A DNA stretch of 64,000 bases from Janthinobacterium fluminis (GTDB taxonomy: Bacteria; Pseudomonadota; Gammaproteobacteria; Burkholderiales; Burkholderiaceae_D): assembly GCF_028595325.1 (NCBI RefSeq), contig NZ_JAQQXR010000012.1, positions 41,067 to 105,066 on the forward strand, read 5' to 3'. Each line of letters begins with the position of its first letter. The stretch's first letter is position 1. Shown piece by piece: positions 20,372 to 29,838 of the stretch. A model generated the notes under the pieces. It did not search any database, had not been told where the DNA came from, and saw only the letters and a program-made list of their open reading frames with translations. The position numbers and the translations under genes were made by a program.

Positions 20372-21250
20372 TTAGGCCGGCAGGCGCTGCGGCAGCGGAA
20401 TCCACTCCGTCTCGCCCGGCACCTGGCCCATGCGCTGCGCGCTCCAGTCGTCGGCCGCCTGGGCGATGCGCTCCTTGCTCGACGAAACGAAGTTCCACGA
20501 CATGAAGCGGCGCCCGTCCAGCGGCTCGCCGCCGATGACGACGAACTGCGCCGTGCCGACGGCGCGCAACAGCGGCGTGCTGCCGGCGTCGAGCAGCGCC
20601 ATGGTGCGCAGCTCCAGTTTCGCGCCGTCGATCTCCACGGCGCCGCTGATCGGGTAGATGGCCGCCTCGGCCGGCAAACCGGCCAGGCCCAGCTCCTGCC
20701 CCGCCTGCAGCGTGACGTCCAGATACAGCGTCTGCATATATGTGCGCACCGGCGAGGTCTGGCCGAAGGCGCTGCCGATCAGCACCTTGATGGTGGCGCC
20801 GGCCACGCTCACGACGGGAATCGCCGACGCCGGCGTGTGCGTGAAGCTGGGCTCGTCCTCCTCGTGGGCCAGCGGCAACGCGGCCCACAACTGCAGGCCG
20901 TGGGTGCGGTGCGGCACGCCGGCCAGGTCCTTGGGCGTGCGCTCGGAATGGACGATGCCGCGCCCGGCCGTCATCCAGTTGATCGCGCCCGGCTCGATGC
21001 GCTGCACCGAACCGATGCTGTCGCGGTGGTCCATCGCGCCCTCGAACAGGTAGGTCACCGTCGCCAGGCCGATGTGCGGGTGCGGCCGCACGTCGTGATT
21101 GGCGCCCGGCGCCACGTCGACGGGGCCGAAATGGTCGAAGAAAATAAACGGCCCGACGGCTTGCTTGACGGCCGCCGGCAGGTAGCGGCGCACCAGCAGG
21201 CCGCCGCCCAGGTCTTTTTCATGGCCCTTCAATATGTGCGAAATCGTCAT
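20372..21250 (-). CDS. Pirin-family bicupin protein
   Basis: A 292-residue pirin-like double cupin. Metal-ligand motifs of the first cupin are HDVRPHPHIGLATVTYLFEG and, later, GRGIVHSERTP; the C-terminal cupin is less conserved. Some pirins act as quercetinases; others bind regulators or enzymes, so the role here is open. It is co-transcribed with the OsmC gene, whose stop lies three bases before this ATG, which suggests a shared response to electrophiles or oxidants. Confidence 0.92.
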   Translation of the reverse strand: MTISHILKGHEKDLGGGLLVRRYLPAAVKQAVGPFIFFDHFGPVDVAPGANHDVRPHPHIGLATVTYLFEGAMDHRDSIGSVQRIEPGAINWMTAGRGIVHSERTPKDLAGVPHRTHGLQLWAALPLAHEEDEPSFTHTPASAIPVVSVAGATIKVLIGSAFGQTSPVRTYMQTLYLDVTLQAGQELGLAGLPAEAAIYPISGAVEIDGAKLELRTMALLDAGSTPLLRAVGTAQFVVIGGEPLDGRRFMSWNFVSSSKERIAQAADDWSAQRMGQVPGETEWIPLPQRLPA

Positions 21251-21253
21251 GGC

Positions 21254-21652
21254 CTACACCAGTACCGTGCTGACTTCGGTGCTCACCGCCGTCATCAACT
21301 TGTGGATGGGGCATTTTCCCGCGGCGGCCAGCAATTCCTGGCGCTGCGCCTCGCTCAGCTCGCCCGTCATGCGCAAGCCCACGGCCAGCCGGTAGACGCC
21401 CTTGCGCTCGTCGCTGGCGTCGCGCTCTGTCGTCGTTTCGACATGTTCGAGCGGATAGCCCTTGCGTTTGGCGTACCAGACCACGGTCAGGGCCTTGCAC
21501 GCGGCCAGCGCGGCGTCGTACAGGTCGTGCGGCGACGGGCCGGCGTCGTTGCCGCCCTCCTCCAGCGAGCCGTCGGCGGGAATCAGATGGTTGCGCACGT
21601 GCACGATGTGGCGCATCGGCAGCGACTGGTCGCGGATGGCTTTGATGGTCAT
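21254..21652 (-). CDS. OsmC-family peroxiredoxin-like protein
   Basis: A 132-residue OsmC/Ohr-fold protein. The two redox Cys are in LAACKALTV (C~52) and GKCPIHKLM (C~113), with the family motif GPSPHDLYDAALAACKA. Such enzymes reduce organic hydroperoxides. The gene is the first of a two-gene operon with the pirin gene. Confidence 0.9.
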   Translation of the reverse strand: MTIKAIRDQSLPMRHIVHVRNHLIPADGSLEEGGNDAGPSPHDLYDAALAACKALTVVWYAKRKGYPLEHVETTTERDASDERKGVYRLAVGLRMTGELSEAQRQELLAAAGKCPIHKLMTAVSTEVSTVLV

Positions 21653-21762
21653 GGCTTTCCTTATGAACGATGGAATTGGAACAGCGTCAATTTACACTGT
21701 TTGAGCCCATCGCGCATAGGGCAAAGCGCGCCGGCCCAGCCCCCGATCCGACGTGCTTATAC

Positions 21763-21768
21763 TATAAT
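21763..21768 (+). promoter_or_regulatory. Candidate -10 box for mfd
   Basis: Perfect TATAAT in an AT-rich spot (CTTATACTATAATATGC) 64 bases before the mfd start; no clear -35 box. Confidence 0.4.
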
Positions 21769-21832
21769 ATGCAACAGCGGCGCTGCCACCCCCGGCCGTG
21801 CGCCTAACCGTCCAATATGTGTCAGCGCCTGC

Positions 21833-24800
21833 ATGTCTTTTGACTTAAAAAAATCGCTTCCCAAACCCGGCAACCGGTTCGCGTTGCCCGCCCTTTTCGG
21901 TTCGTCCGACGCCTACGCGCTGGCGCTCGCCGCGCTTGAACTATCGGCGCGCGGCCAGATGCTGGCCGTGGTCGTGGCCAACGCCAGCGACGGCCAGCGC
22001 CTGCTCGATGAAATCCCCTGGTTCGCCGCCGACAAGCTGCGCTGCCATCTGCTGCCGGATTGGGAAACCCTGCCCTACGACGCCTTCTCGCCGCACCAGG
22101 ACCTGGTGTCGGAGCGCCTGGCGACGCTGTACGAAATCCAGAGCCGCCAGTGCGACGTGCTGATCGTGCCGGCCACGACGGCGCTGGTGCGCCTGGCGCC
22201 GCCGTCCTTCCTGGCCGCCTACACCTTCTTCTTCAAGAAGGGCGAGACGCTCGACGAGACGCGCCTGAAGTCGCAGCTGACGCTGGCCGGCTACACCCAC
22301 GTGTCGCAGGTGATGTCGCCCGGCGAGTACTCGGTGCGCGGCGGCCTGCTCGACCTGTTCCCGATGGGCTCGGCCCTGCCCTACCGCCTCGACCTGTTCG
22401 GCGACACCATCGAGTCCATCCGCACCTTCGACGCCGACACCCAGCGCTCGCTGTATCCGGTCGGCGAGGTGCGCCTGCTGCCCGGCCGCGAGTTCCCGAT
22501 GGACGAGGCGGCCCGCACCACCTTCCGCAGCCGCTGGCGCGAGCAGTTCGAGGGCGACCCGTCGCGCTCGGTGGTGTACAAGGACATCAGCAGCGGCATC
22601 GCCTCGGCCGGCATCGAGTACTACCTGCCGCTGTTTTTCGAGGAAACGGCGACGCTGTTCGACTACCTGCCGGCGGACGCCTCGATGGCCCTGGTCGGCG
22701 ACATCGACAGCGCCATCAAGCGCTTCTGGGTCGACACGCAGTCGCGCTACCGCTTCCTGAAGGCCGACCGCGAGCGCCCCATCCTCGCGCCCGAGGCGCT
22801 GTTCCTCAGCGACGAGAGCTTCTTCGCGCTGGCCAAGCCCCTGCCGCGCTGGGCCATCGCCAAGGACAACGAGGCGCTGGCCTCGGAGCTGTCGGCGCCG
22901 GTGCCGAACATCGCCGTCAACCGCCGCGCCGACGACCCGCTGAACAATCTGCGCGCCTATCTGCTGCAGCCGGGCCGGCGCGTGATGGTCTGCGCCGAAT
23001 CGAACGGCCGCCGCGAAACGCTGCAGCAGTACTTCGCCGAATACGATCTGGCGCTGGCGCCGGTCGAGGGCTTCGAGGGCTTCCAGTACGCCGACGCCAG
23101 GCTGATGCTGGGCGTGGCGCCGCTGCACGCCGGCTTCGAGCTGTACACGGAAGACGGCAACCTGGTCTTCATCACCGAAACCGAGCTGTACGCCGGTTCC
23201 GGCCGGCGCGCCGGCAAGAAGAAGCAGGAGGGCGCGACCCAGGTCGAGTCGATGGTGCGCGACCTGTCGGAGCTGAAGATCGGCGACCCGGTGGTGCACA
23301 TCAACCACGGCATCGGCCGCTACATGGGCCTGACCAGCATGGACCTGGGCGAAGGCGAGACGGAGTTCCTGCACCTCGACTACGCCAAGGAAGCCAAGCT
23401 GTACGTGCCGGTGTCGCAGCTGCACGTGATTTCGCGCTACTCCGGGGCCTCGCCGGAAGACGCGCCGCTGCACTCGCTCGGCTCGGGCCAGTGGGAGAAG
23501 GCCAAGAAGCGCGCCGCCGACCAGGTGCGCGACACGGCCGCCGAGCTGCTCAACCTGTACGCCCGGCGCGCGCTGCGCCAGGGCCACTCCTTCGAATACT
23601 CGGCGCACGACTACGAGCGCTTCGCCGACAGCTTCGGCTTCGAGGAGACGCCCGACCAGCAGGAAGCCATCAACAACGTCATCAAGGACATGACCTCGGG
23701 CAAGCCGATGGACCGCCTGGTGTGCGGCGACGTCGGCTTCGGCAAGACCGAGGTGGCGCTGCGCGCCGCCTTCATCGCCGTCATGGGCGGCAAGCAGGTG
23801 GCCATCCTGGCGCCGACCACGCTGCTGGCCGAGCAGCACGCCCAGACCTTCGCCGACCGCTTCGCCGACTGGCCGGTGCGCATCGCCGAGCTGTCGCGCT
23901 TCCGCAGCGGCAAGGAGATCACCCAGGCCTTCAAGGGCATGGCCGACGGCACGCTGGACATCGTCATCGGCACCCACAAGCTGCTCTCGGAGGACGTCAA
24001 GTTCACCCGCCTGGGCCTGGTCATCATCGACGAGGAGCACCGCTTCGGCGTGCGCCAGAAGGAGGCGCTCAAGGCGCTGCGCGCCGAGGTCGACGTGCTG
24101 ACGCTGACGGCCACGCCGATCCCGCGCACGCTGGGCATGGCGCTGGAAGGCTTGCGCGACTTCTCCATCATCGCCACGGCGCCGCAAAAGCGCCTGGCCA
24201 TCAAGACCTTCGTGCGCAGCGAGAACGAGTCGATCATCCGCGAAGCCTGCCTGCGCGAACTCAAGCGCGGCGGCCAGATCTACTTCCTGCACAACGAGGT
24301 CGAGACGATCCAGAACCGCATGGCGATGCTGACGGAGCTGCTGCCGGAGGCGCGCATCGCCGTGGCCCACGGCCAGATGCACGAGCGCGACCTGGAAAAG
24401 GTCATGCGCGACTTCGTGGCGCAGCGCTTCAACATCCTGCTGTGCACCACCATCATCGAAACCGGCATCGACGTGCCGACGGCGAACACCATCATCATGC
24501 ACCGCGCCGACAAGTTCGGCCTGGCGCAGCTGCACCAGTTGCGCGGCCGCGTCGGCCGCTCGCACCACCAGGCCTACGCGTATTTGCTGGTGCACGACGT
24601 GCAGGGCCTGAGCAAGCTGGCGCAGCGCCGCCTCGACGCCATCCAGCAGATGGAAGAACTGGGCAGCGGCTTCTACCTGGCCATGCACGACCTGGAAATC
24701 CGCGGCGCCGGCGAAGTCCTCGGCGACAACCAGTCCGGCGAGATGCACGAAATCGGCTTCCAACTGTACTCCGACATGCTCAACGAGGCGGTGCGCTCGC

Positions 24801-25279
24801 TGAAGAACGGCAAGGAGCCCGACCTGGCCGCGCCGCTGGCGTCGACCACGGAAATCAACCTGCACGCGCCGGCGCTGCTGCCGGCCGACTTCTGCGGCGA
24901 CGTCCACGAGCGCCTGTCGATCTACAAGCGCCTGGCCAACTGCGGCGCGCAGGAGAAGATCGACGACATCCAGGAAGAGCTGATCGACCGCTTCGGCAAG
25001 CTGCCCGAGCCCGTCAAGGCGCTGGTCGAGACGCACCGGCTGCGCGTGGCGGCGAAGGCCGTCGGCATCATCAAGATCGACGCCCACGGCGAGGCGGCCA
25101 CCCTGCAGTTCATGGTCAAGCCCCCCATCGACGCGATGCGCATCATCGACCTGATCCAGAAAAACCGCCACATCAAGCTGAACGGCCAGGACAAGCTGAA
25201 GATCACCATCGGCATGCCGGATCTGGCGGCCCGCGTCGCGCAAATCAAAACCACCATCAAACAATTGCTAGCGCCATGA
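21833..25279 (+). CDS. mfd: Transcription-repair coupling factor Mfd
   Basis: A translocase that removes RNA polymerase stalled at DNA lesions and recruits UvrA. 1148 residues. The N-terminal UvrB-like module has LLPDWETLPYDAFSPHQDLV and SPGEYSVRGGLLDLFPMG; the RNA-polymerase-interacting domain has GDPVVHINHGIGRYMGL; the RecG-like motor has Walker A GDVGFGKTEVALRAAF, DEEH box and LTATPIPRTLGMAL, then TGIDVPTANTIIMHRAD and QLRGRVGRS; the C-terminal TRCF domain starts near LHAPALLPADFCGDVHERL. The open frame reaches further upstream but the family N-terminus is MSFDLKKSLP at 21833. Its stop overlaps the serB start (ATGA). Confidence 0.98.
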   Translation: MSFDLKKSLPKPGNRFALPALFGSSDAYALALAALELSARGQMLAVVVANASDGQRLLDEIPWFAADKLRCHLLPDWETLPYDAFSPHQDLVSERLATLYEIQSRQCDVLIVPATTALVRLAPPSFLAAYTFFFKKGETLDETRLKSQLTLAGYTHVSQVMSPGEYSVRGGLLDLFPMGSALPYRLDLFGDTIESIRTFDADTQRSLYPVGEVRLLPGREFPMDEAARTTFRSRWREQFEGDPSRSVVYKDISSGIASAGIEYYLPLFFEETATLFDYLPADASMALVGDIDSAIKRFWVDTQSRYRFLKADRERPILAPEALFLSDESFFALAKPLPRWAIAKDNEALASELSAPVPNIAVNRRADDPLNNLRAYLLQPGRRVMVCAESNGRRETLQQYFAEYDLALAPVEGFEGFQYADARLMLGVAPLHAGFELYTEDGNLVFITETELYAGSGRRAGKKKQEGATQVESMVRDLSELKIGDPVVHINHGIGRYMGLTSMDLGEGETEFLHLDYAKEAKLYVPVSQLHVISRYSGASPEDAPLHSLGSGQWEKAKKRAADQVRDTAAELLNLYARRALRQGHSFEYSAHDYERFADSFGFEETPDQQEAINNVIKDMTSGKPMDRLVCGDVGFGKTEVALRAAFIAVMGGKQVAILAPTTLLAEQHAQTFADRFADWPVRIAELSRFRSGKEITQAFKGMADGTLDIVIGTHKLLSEDVKFTRLGLVIIDEEHRFGVRQKEALKALRAEVDVLTLTATPIPRTLGMALEGLRDFSIIATAPQKRLAIKTFVRSENESIIREACLRELKRGGQIYFLHNEVETIQNRMAMLTELLPEARIAVAHGQMHERDLEKVMRDFVAQRFNILLCTTIIETGIDVPTANTIIMHRADKFGLAQLHQLRGRVGRSHHQAYAYLLVHDVQGLSKLAQRRLDAIQQMEELGSGFYLAMHDLEIRGAGEVLGDNQSGEMHEIGFQLYSDMLNEAVRSLKNGKEPDLAAPLASTTEINLHAPALLPADFCGDVHERLSIYKRLANCGAQEKIDDIQEELIDRFGKLPEPVKALVETHRLRVAAKAVGIIKIDAHGEAATLQFMVKPPIDAMRIIDLIQKNRHIKLNGQDKLKITIGMPDLAARVAQIKTTIKQLLAP

Positions 25280-26142
25280 AAAACACCGCACACACGACGA
25301 TGAACCTGACCCTGCAGGGACTGGACGGCGGCATCGCGCGCCTGGAGCGCATCGCCGCGCTGGCGGGGCCGGCGCGCCTGACGCCGCTGGGCGCGAACGC
25401 CCTGCGCTGCGAAAACATCAGCTATTCGGCGGGCCTGCGCCAGACCATCGAAGTGGCCGCCCAGGCGGCCCAGCTCGACGCCACCTACATGATGGGCGTG
25501 CGCCGCCTCGACGAATTCAAGCTGGTGGCGATGGACATGGATTCGACGCTGATCACCATCGAGTGCATCGACGAAATCGCCGACATGCAGGGCTTGAAGC
25601 CGCAGGTGGCGGAAATCACCGAGGCGGCCATGCGCGGCGAGCTGGAGTTTTCCGAAAGCCTGACGCGGCGCGTGGCGCTGCTGGCCGGCCTGGACGCGGC
25701 CGCGCTCGAACGCGTCTACGCCGAGCGGCTGCGCCTGTCGCCGGGCGCCGAAAACATGCTGGCCGGCGTCAAGGCGGCCGGCTTGAAAACGCTGCTGGTG
25801 TCGGGCGGCTTCACCTTCTTCACGGACCGCCTGAAGGAACGCCTGGGCCTGGACTACAGCCATGCCAACGAACTGGAAATCGTCGACGGCAAACTGACCG
25901 GGCGCGTGGTGGGCGGCATCGTCGACGCCGAGGAAAAGAAGCGCACCGTGGAGCGCGTCTGCGCCGAACTCGGCATCCATCCGTCCCAGGCCATCGTCAT
26001 GGGCGACGGCGCCAACGACCTGCGCATGATGTCGATCGCCGGGCTGTCGGTGGCGTTCCGCGCCAAGCCGGTGGTGCGCGACCAGGCCGACGTGGCGCTG
26101 AACTTTGTCGGCCTGGACGGGGTGCTGACGCTGCTCGCTTGA
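25276..26142 (+). CDS. serB: Phosphoserine phosphatase
   Basis: Last step of serine synthesis: phosphoserine to serine. A 288-residue HAD phosphatase with the nucleophile motif DMDSTLIT (first Asp ~87), motif II in LLVSGGFTFFTDRLK, and motif III in MGDGANDLRMMSIAGLSVAF. The first ~75 residues are a divergent N-terminal region ahead of the HAD domain. It overlaps mfd by four bases (ATGA), so the two are coupled; an alternative start is at 25300. Confidence 0.96.
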   Translation: MKNTAHTTMNLTLQGLDGGIARLERIAALAGPARLTPLGANALRCENISYSAGLRQTIEVAAQAAQLDATYMMGVRRLDEFKLVAMDMDSTLITIECIDEIADMQGLKPQVAEITEAAMRGELEFSESLTRRVALLAGLDAAALERVYAERLRLSPGAENMLAGVKAAGLKTLLVSGGFTFFTDRLKERLGLDYSHANELEIVDGKLTGRVVGGIVDAEEKKRTVERVCAELGIHPSQAIVMGDGANDLRMMSIAGLSVAFRAKPVVRDQADVALNFVGLDGVLTLLA

Positions 26143-26170
26143 GGCACGGCGCCAGGCCGGCGCCCCGGCC

Positions 26171-27883
26171 TTAAAACTCATCCCACTCGTCGGCGCCCGC
26201 CGCCGCGCGCTTGCCCGGCACCGCCTTCAGCGCCGGCCTGGCGGCGGCGCGGCCGGCCGGCTGTTTGGCGGCCAGCGCGACCCGGCTTGGCACCGCCCGC
26301 TTCCTGGCCGGCGCCACGGACACCGCCTGGTGCGCGCCCGTCTTGAAGACGCTGACCAGTTGCGCCAGATTGGCCGCCTGATCCTGCATCGACTCCGCGG
26401 CGGCGGCGGCCTGCTCCACCAGCGCGGCGTTTTGCTGCGTCACCTGGTCCATCTGGATAACGGCCTGGTTGATCTGCTCGATGCCGGCGCTCTGCTCCTG
26501 GCCGGCGGCCATGATCTCGCTCATCACGTCGGTGACCCGGCGCACGCTCTCGACCACTTCCAGCATCGTCGAACCGGCCTGGTCGACCAGCTTGGTGCCG
26601 ACCTCGACCTTCTCGACGGAGTCCCCGATCAAGCCCTTGATTTCCTTGGCGGCCGCGGCCGAGCGCTGCGCCAGATTGCGCACCTCCGAGGCGACGACGG
26701 CGAAACCGCGCCCCTGTTCGCCCGCCCTGGCCGCCTCGACGGCCGCGTTCAGCGCCAGGATATTCGTCTGGAAGGCGATGCCGTCGATGACGCCGATGAT
26801 GTCGACGATTTTTTTCGAGGAATCGTTAATCGAGCTCATCGTATCGACCACCTGCGACACCACCGTCCCGCCGCGGGTGGCCACGTCGGACGCCGACGCC
26901 GCCAACTGGTTGGCCTGGCGGGCGTTGTCGGCGTTCTGTTTGACGGTGCTGGTCAGCTCTTCCATCGACGAGGCCGTCTCTTCCAGCGAGCTGGCCTGCT
27001 GCTCCGTGCGCGAGGACAGGTCCAGGTTGCCGGCGGCGATCTGGCTCGACGCCGTGGCGATGGTGTCGGTGCTGATGCGCACCTCGCCGACCAGCCGGGC
27101 CAGGTTGTCGCGCATGCCGCGCATCGCAAACAGCAGGCTGGACTGGTCGTGCGCCTTCAGGTCGATGGCCACGGCCAGGTCGCCGCCGGCGATCTGGCCG
27201 GCGATGTCGGCCGCATAGTCCGGTTCGCCGCCGAGTTGCTTCAGCACGCCCCGCGTAATCACCACAACCAGTACACAACCGACGGCCAGCGCCGCCAGCA
27301 CGGCGCCGATCAGGAAGCGCACGGCAAACTCGTGGCCGCGTTCCATTTCCTCGACCGCGAGCTTGTTTTGCCGCTCCTGCAATTCGACCATGTCGCGCAA
27401 TGCGGCAAACCACTTATCCTGCGGCCCCTGCAGCGACTGCTGCAAAAACTGCGTGGCCTCCTCCGTTTTGCCGGCGTCGACGAGGGCCACGACGTTGCCG
27501 AACAACGGCGTGCTTTCTTCGCGCCGCGCCTTGATTTCAGCGAACAATTGCTTGGCCTTGTCGGTGCGCACCAGCCCGCCCAGCGTGTCGGACGCTTCGT
27601 CGCTGCCCTTGCGCGCCTCGGCAAGCCGGGCCAGCATCGTCCGGCGGGAATCCTTGTCGGTGTACAGGATATAGTTGCGCACGGCGCGGGCCATGCGGTT
27701 CAGATTGCCCTCCATTTTGTTCGCCAGCGCAATTTTGACATTGTTTTCGTCGGTGATCGTGTCGATTCCCGCCTTCGTCGCCGCCAGCGCCGACCAGCCT
27801 ATATACGCGATCATGACCATCATCAGGAGTAAGGCGCCGAATGCCAGCGCAAGGCGGGTGCCAATTTTCAGGTTGATCTTCAT
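26171..27883 (-). CDS. Methyl-accepting chemotaxis protein with CheR-docking tail
   Basis: A 570-residue transmembrane chemoreceptor. One membrane span ([20 protein letters not shown]) precedes a periplasmic four-helix-bundle sensor (~35-185), a second span ([20 protein letters not shown]), a HAMP domain (~210-265) and a long cytoplasmic coiled coil with the invariant hairpin region [20 protein letters not shown] and [12 protein letters not shown]. After an Ala/Arg-rich linker the protein ends EWDEF, an xWxxF pentapeptide like the NWETF tether for the methyltransferase CheR. It is a stand-alone gene; the ligand cannot be guessed. Confidence 0.95.
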   Translation of the reverse strand: MKINLKIGTRLALAFGALLLMMVMIAYIGWSALAATKAGIDTITDENNVKIALANKMEGNLNRMARAVRNYILYTDKDSRRTMLARLAEARKGSDEASDTLGGLVRTDKAKQLFAEIKARREESTPLFGNVVALVDAGKTEEATQFLQQSLQGPQDKWFAALRDMVELQERQNKLAVEEMERGHEFAVRFLIGAVLAALAVGCVLVVVITRGVLKQLGGEPDYAADIAGQIAGGDLAVAIDLKAHDQSSLLFAMRGMRDNLARLVGEVRISTDTIATASSQIAAGNLDLSSRTEQQASSLEETASSMEELTSTVKQNADNARQANQLAASASDVATRGGTVVSQVVDTMSSINDSSKKIVDIIGVIDGIAFQTNILALNAAVEAARAGEQGRGFAVVASEVRNLAQRSAAAAKEIKGLIGDSVEKVEVGTKLVDQAGSTMLEVVESVRRVTDVMSEIMAAGQEQSAGIEQINQAVIQMDQVTQQNAALVEQAAAAAESMQDQAANLAQLVSVFKTGAHQAVSVAPARKRAVPSRVALAAKQPAGRAAARPALKAVPGKRAAAGADEWDEF

Positions 27884-28161
27884 GCTGTCTCCGATGATGG
27901 TGGAAAGTGCGGGCTCAAGGGACCTGGCGGGTCCGAATCGATTGCAATAACAACGATCAACGCGGCGGGGAGTGGGCGGCGCTGGGCAGAACGATGCCGA
28001 TCAAGGGCACTTGCGTGGCGGGGAGGAGCACGGCATATGGTAGTGAGTATGGTACGGCAAGTGATACCCGATGACGAGAAATTTATTGCCTCGGAAGCAG
28101 TGCATTCGGGCCTGCCACAACAGCCGGCGGACCGGCTCATGCCTGCCGGCCCAAGCGGCCG
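27884..28161. other. Non-coding region between the MCP and LysE-family genes
   Basis: 278 bases upstream of the MCP start and past the LysE-family stop. It must contain the MCP promoter. I see no gene and no convincing repeat. Confidence 0.4.
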
Positions 28162-28779
28162 TCAACGAAGCACGGTGCACGCCTGCCACAGCGCAAAACC
28201 AAGCAGTAACAGGCCGGCGGTCCGGTTAATGGCGCGCATGGCGCGCGCGTCCATCTTGCGCCGCGCCGCCGACACGCCCAGGGTCAGCGTCAACCACCAG
28301 AGCGCCGAGCCGGACGCGACGCCGGCCAGCATCAGGCCGGCGGACGCCGGCGCCGCGCCCGCGGCGCCGCCCATCGCCGCGAATACGGCGATAAACGACA
28401 AGATTGTCATGGGATTGCTCAGCGTTAATGCGAATACGCTCAGGAAGGCCCGGCCGGCGGCCGGCGCGGCGGCGCCCGCCGCCATCGTGCCGGCGGGATC
28501 GGCGCGCAGCAATTGGACACCCATCCAACCGAGAAAGACGGCGCCGAACACGGCCAGCGGCGTGGCTAGCGCGACGAAAAACTGCGTCACCGCGACCAGG
28601 CCGAAAGCGCCGATGGCGCCATACACGCCGTCGGCCGCGGCCGCGCCGAGTCCGCTGACGAAACCGACGCGCGCGCCATGCGCCAGCGTGCGCTGAATGC
28701 AAAGCAGGCCGATAGGGCCGACCGGCGCGGCGATCGACAGGCCGATCAACACCGCCTTGAAAAATAGTAAAGTATCCAC
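28162..28779 (-). CDS. LysE/RhtB-family amino-acid exporter
   Basis: A 205-residue inner-membrane protein with six predicted spans. The N-terminal family signature is LIGLSIAAPVGPIGLLCIQR, followed by GFVSGLGAAAADGVYGAIGA and LTLSNPMTILSFIAVFAAM. LysE-family members export lysine, homoserine, threonine or similar compounds by proton exchange; the substrate is unknown here. It is divergent from an Lrp-type regulator 132 bases away, the usual regulator-exporter pair. Confidence 0.93.
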   Translation of the reverse strand: MDTLLFFKAVLIGLSIAAPVGPIGLLCIQRTLAHGARVGFVSGLGAAAADGVYGAIGAFGLVAVTQFFVALATPLAVFGAVFLGWMGVQLLRADPAGTMAAGAAAPAAGRAFLSVFALTLSNPMTILSFIAVFAAMGGAAGAAPASAGLMLAGVASGSALWWLTLTLGVSAARRKMDARAMRAINRTAGLLLLGFALWQACTVLR

Positions 28780-28911
28780 CGCATCCCTTTTGATCGTCGT
28801 CCAAGTTCGGAACAGTATGCCGCGTTGCGGCCGGGGCGGAAATGACAGGAATAAGGTGAAACTGCTAAGCTACCTGAATTATTCTCGAAAAATGCCAGGC
28901 CACCGCCATTT

Positions 28912-29361
28912 ATGAAGATCGATGCGAAATCGCGCACAATTCTGGTCGCCATCCAGCGCGACGGCCGCATTGCGCTGAAAGCCCTTGCCGAGGAGTGCGG
29001 CCTGTCGCTGCCGGCCACGGCGGAGCGCCTGAAGCGGCTGGAGGAAGCCGGCATCGTGACGGGCTATCGCGCCGAGCTCAATGCCCAGGCGGCCGGCTAC
29101 GGCGTGATGGCGATCATCGGCATGACCGCGCCGCAGATCTACAAGGCCAAGCTGGTCGCCGCCCTGCAGGCCATGCCGGAGGTGCTGGAATGCCTGCATG
29201 TGACCGGACAGGATTCGTTTTTGCTGCGCGTGCTGACAAGCGACATCGGCCACCTCGAACGTTTTGTCGCCAGCATCAACCATTTCGGCGAGACGCGGAC
29301 GTCGATCGTGATGTCCGCGCCGATTCCCCTGCGCCCCATTACGCCCCTGCCCAGGGACTAG
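28912..29361 (+). CDS. Lrp/AsnC-family transcriptional regulator
   Basis: A 149-residue regulator. The N-terminal helix-turn-helix covers KSRTILVAIQRDGRIALKAL to LPATAERLKRLEEAGIVTGY; the C-terminal RAM ligand-binding domain has MPEVLECLHVTGQDSFLLRV and ends before a Pro-rich tail. Being divergent from a LysE-type exporter, it most likely activates export in response to an amino acid, by analogy with the many Lrp-LysE pairs. Confidence 0.94.
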   Translation: MKIDAKSRTILVAIQRDGRIALKALAEECGLSLPATAERLKRLEEAGIVTGYRAELNAQAAGYGVMAIIGMTAPQIYKAKLVAALQAMPEVLECLHVTGQDSFLLRVLTSDIGHLERFVASINHFGETRTSIVMSAPIPLRPITPLPRD

Positions 29362-29453
29362 GCCCGCTTCGCCGCAACGTTGGCAAACGCGTATTTGCAT
29401 GCCTTTAGCCGTCCAAACTTGTTATACTTGAAACCTTGAATATGGGAGCACAC

Positions 29454-29816
29454 ATGTCGCAAGAGATCGTTTTCGATAGCAATCTGCAATCGGCAAAAAA
29501 CCTGGCATGGTGGTTGTACCTGATTCATGCCGTCACCTTCGTCTGCTCGCTGGGCGCTTTGTCGATTGTTCCCCTCATCGTCAATTACATCAAGCGCGAC
29601 GACGCCGCCGGCACCTTCGTGGCAAGCCACCATACCTGGCAGATACGCTCGTTCTGGTGGTATCTGGTCTGGATCGTCGCCGGCGCCGTCCTGTTCGTGA
29701 CGATCATCGGCATGCCGCTGGCCTGGCTGGTCTGGGGCGGCGCGTGGCTGTGGCGGGCTTACCGCCTGATCAAGGGCTTCCTCGACCTCAACAACAACCT
29801 GCCGATGCCGGTATAG
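29454..29816 (+). CDS. Small DUF4870/COG3671-like membrane protein
   Basis: About 120 residues, start chosen at 29454 because TATGGGAGC lies just upstream (an ATG at 29436 is the alternative). Three hydrophobic segments: AWWLYLIHAVTFVCSLGALS, then IVPLIVNYI leading into KRDDAAGTFVASHHTWQIRS, then FWWYLVWIVAGAVLFVTIIG and PLAWLVWGGAWLWRAYRLIK. The pattern is typical of DUF4870/COG3671 proteins of unknown function. It is the first gene of a run of five plus-strand genes with short gaps. Confidence 0.8.
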   Translation: MSQEIVFDSNLQSAKNLAWWLYLIHAVTFVCSLGALSIVPLIVNYIKRDDAAGTFVASHHTWQIRSFWWYLVWIVAGAVLFVTIIGMPLAWLVWGGAWLWRAYRLIKGFLDLNNNLPMPV

Positions 29817-29838
29817 CCCCCCGCCCTGAAAGCGCACG

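Noticed and set aside
20312..21832. Upstream extension of the mfd frame by about 500 codons
   Set aside because: It would cover the pirin and OsmC genes antisense; the known Mfd N-terminus begins at MSFDLKKSL.
21941..25264. 1107-codon antisense frame over mfd
   Set aside because: Shadow of mfd codon bias; no domain is recognisable and the true Mfd motifs are intact on the plus strand.
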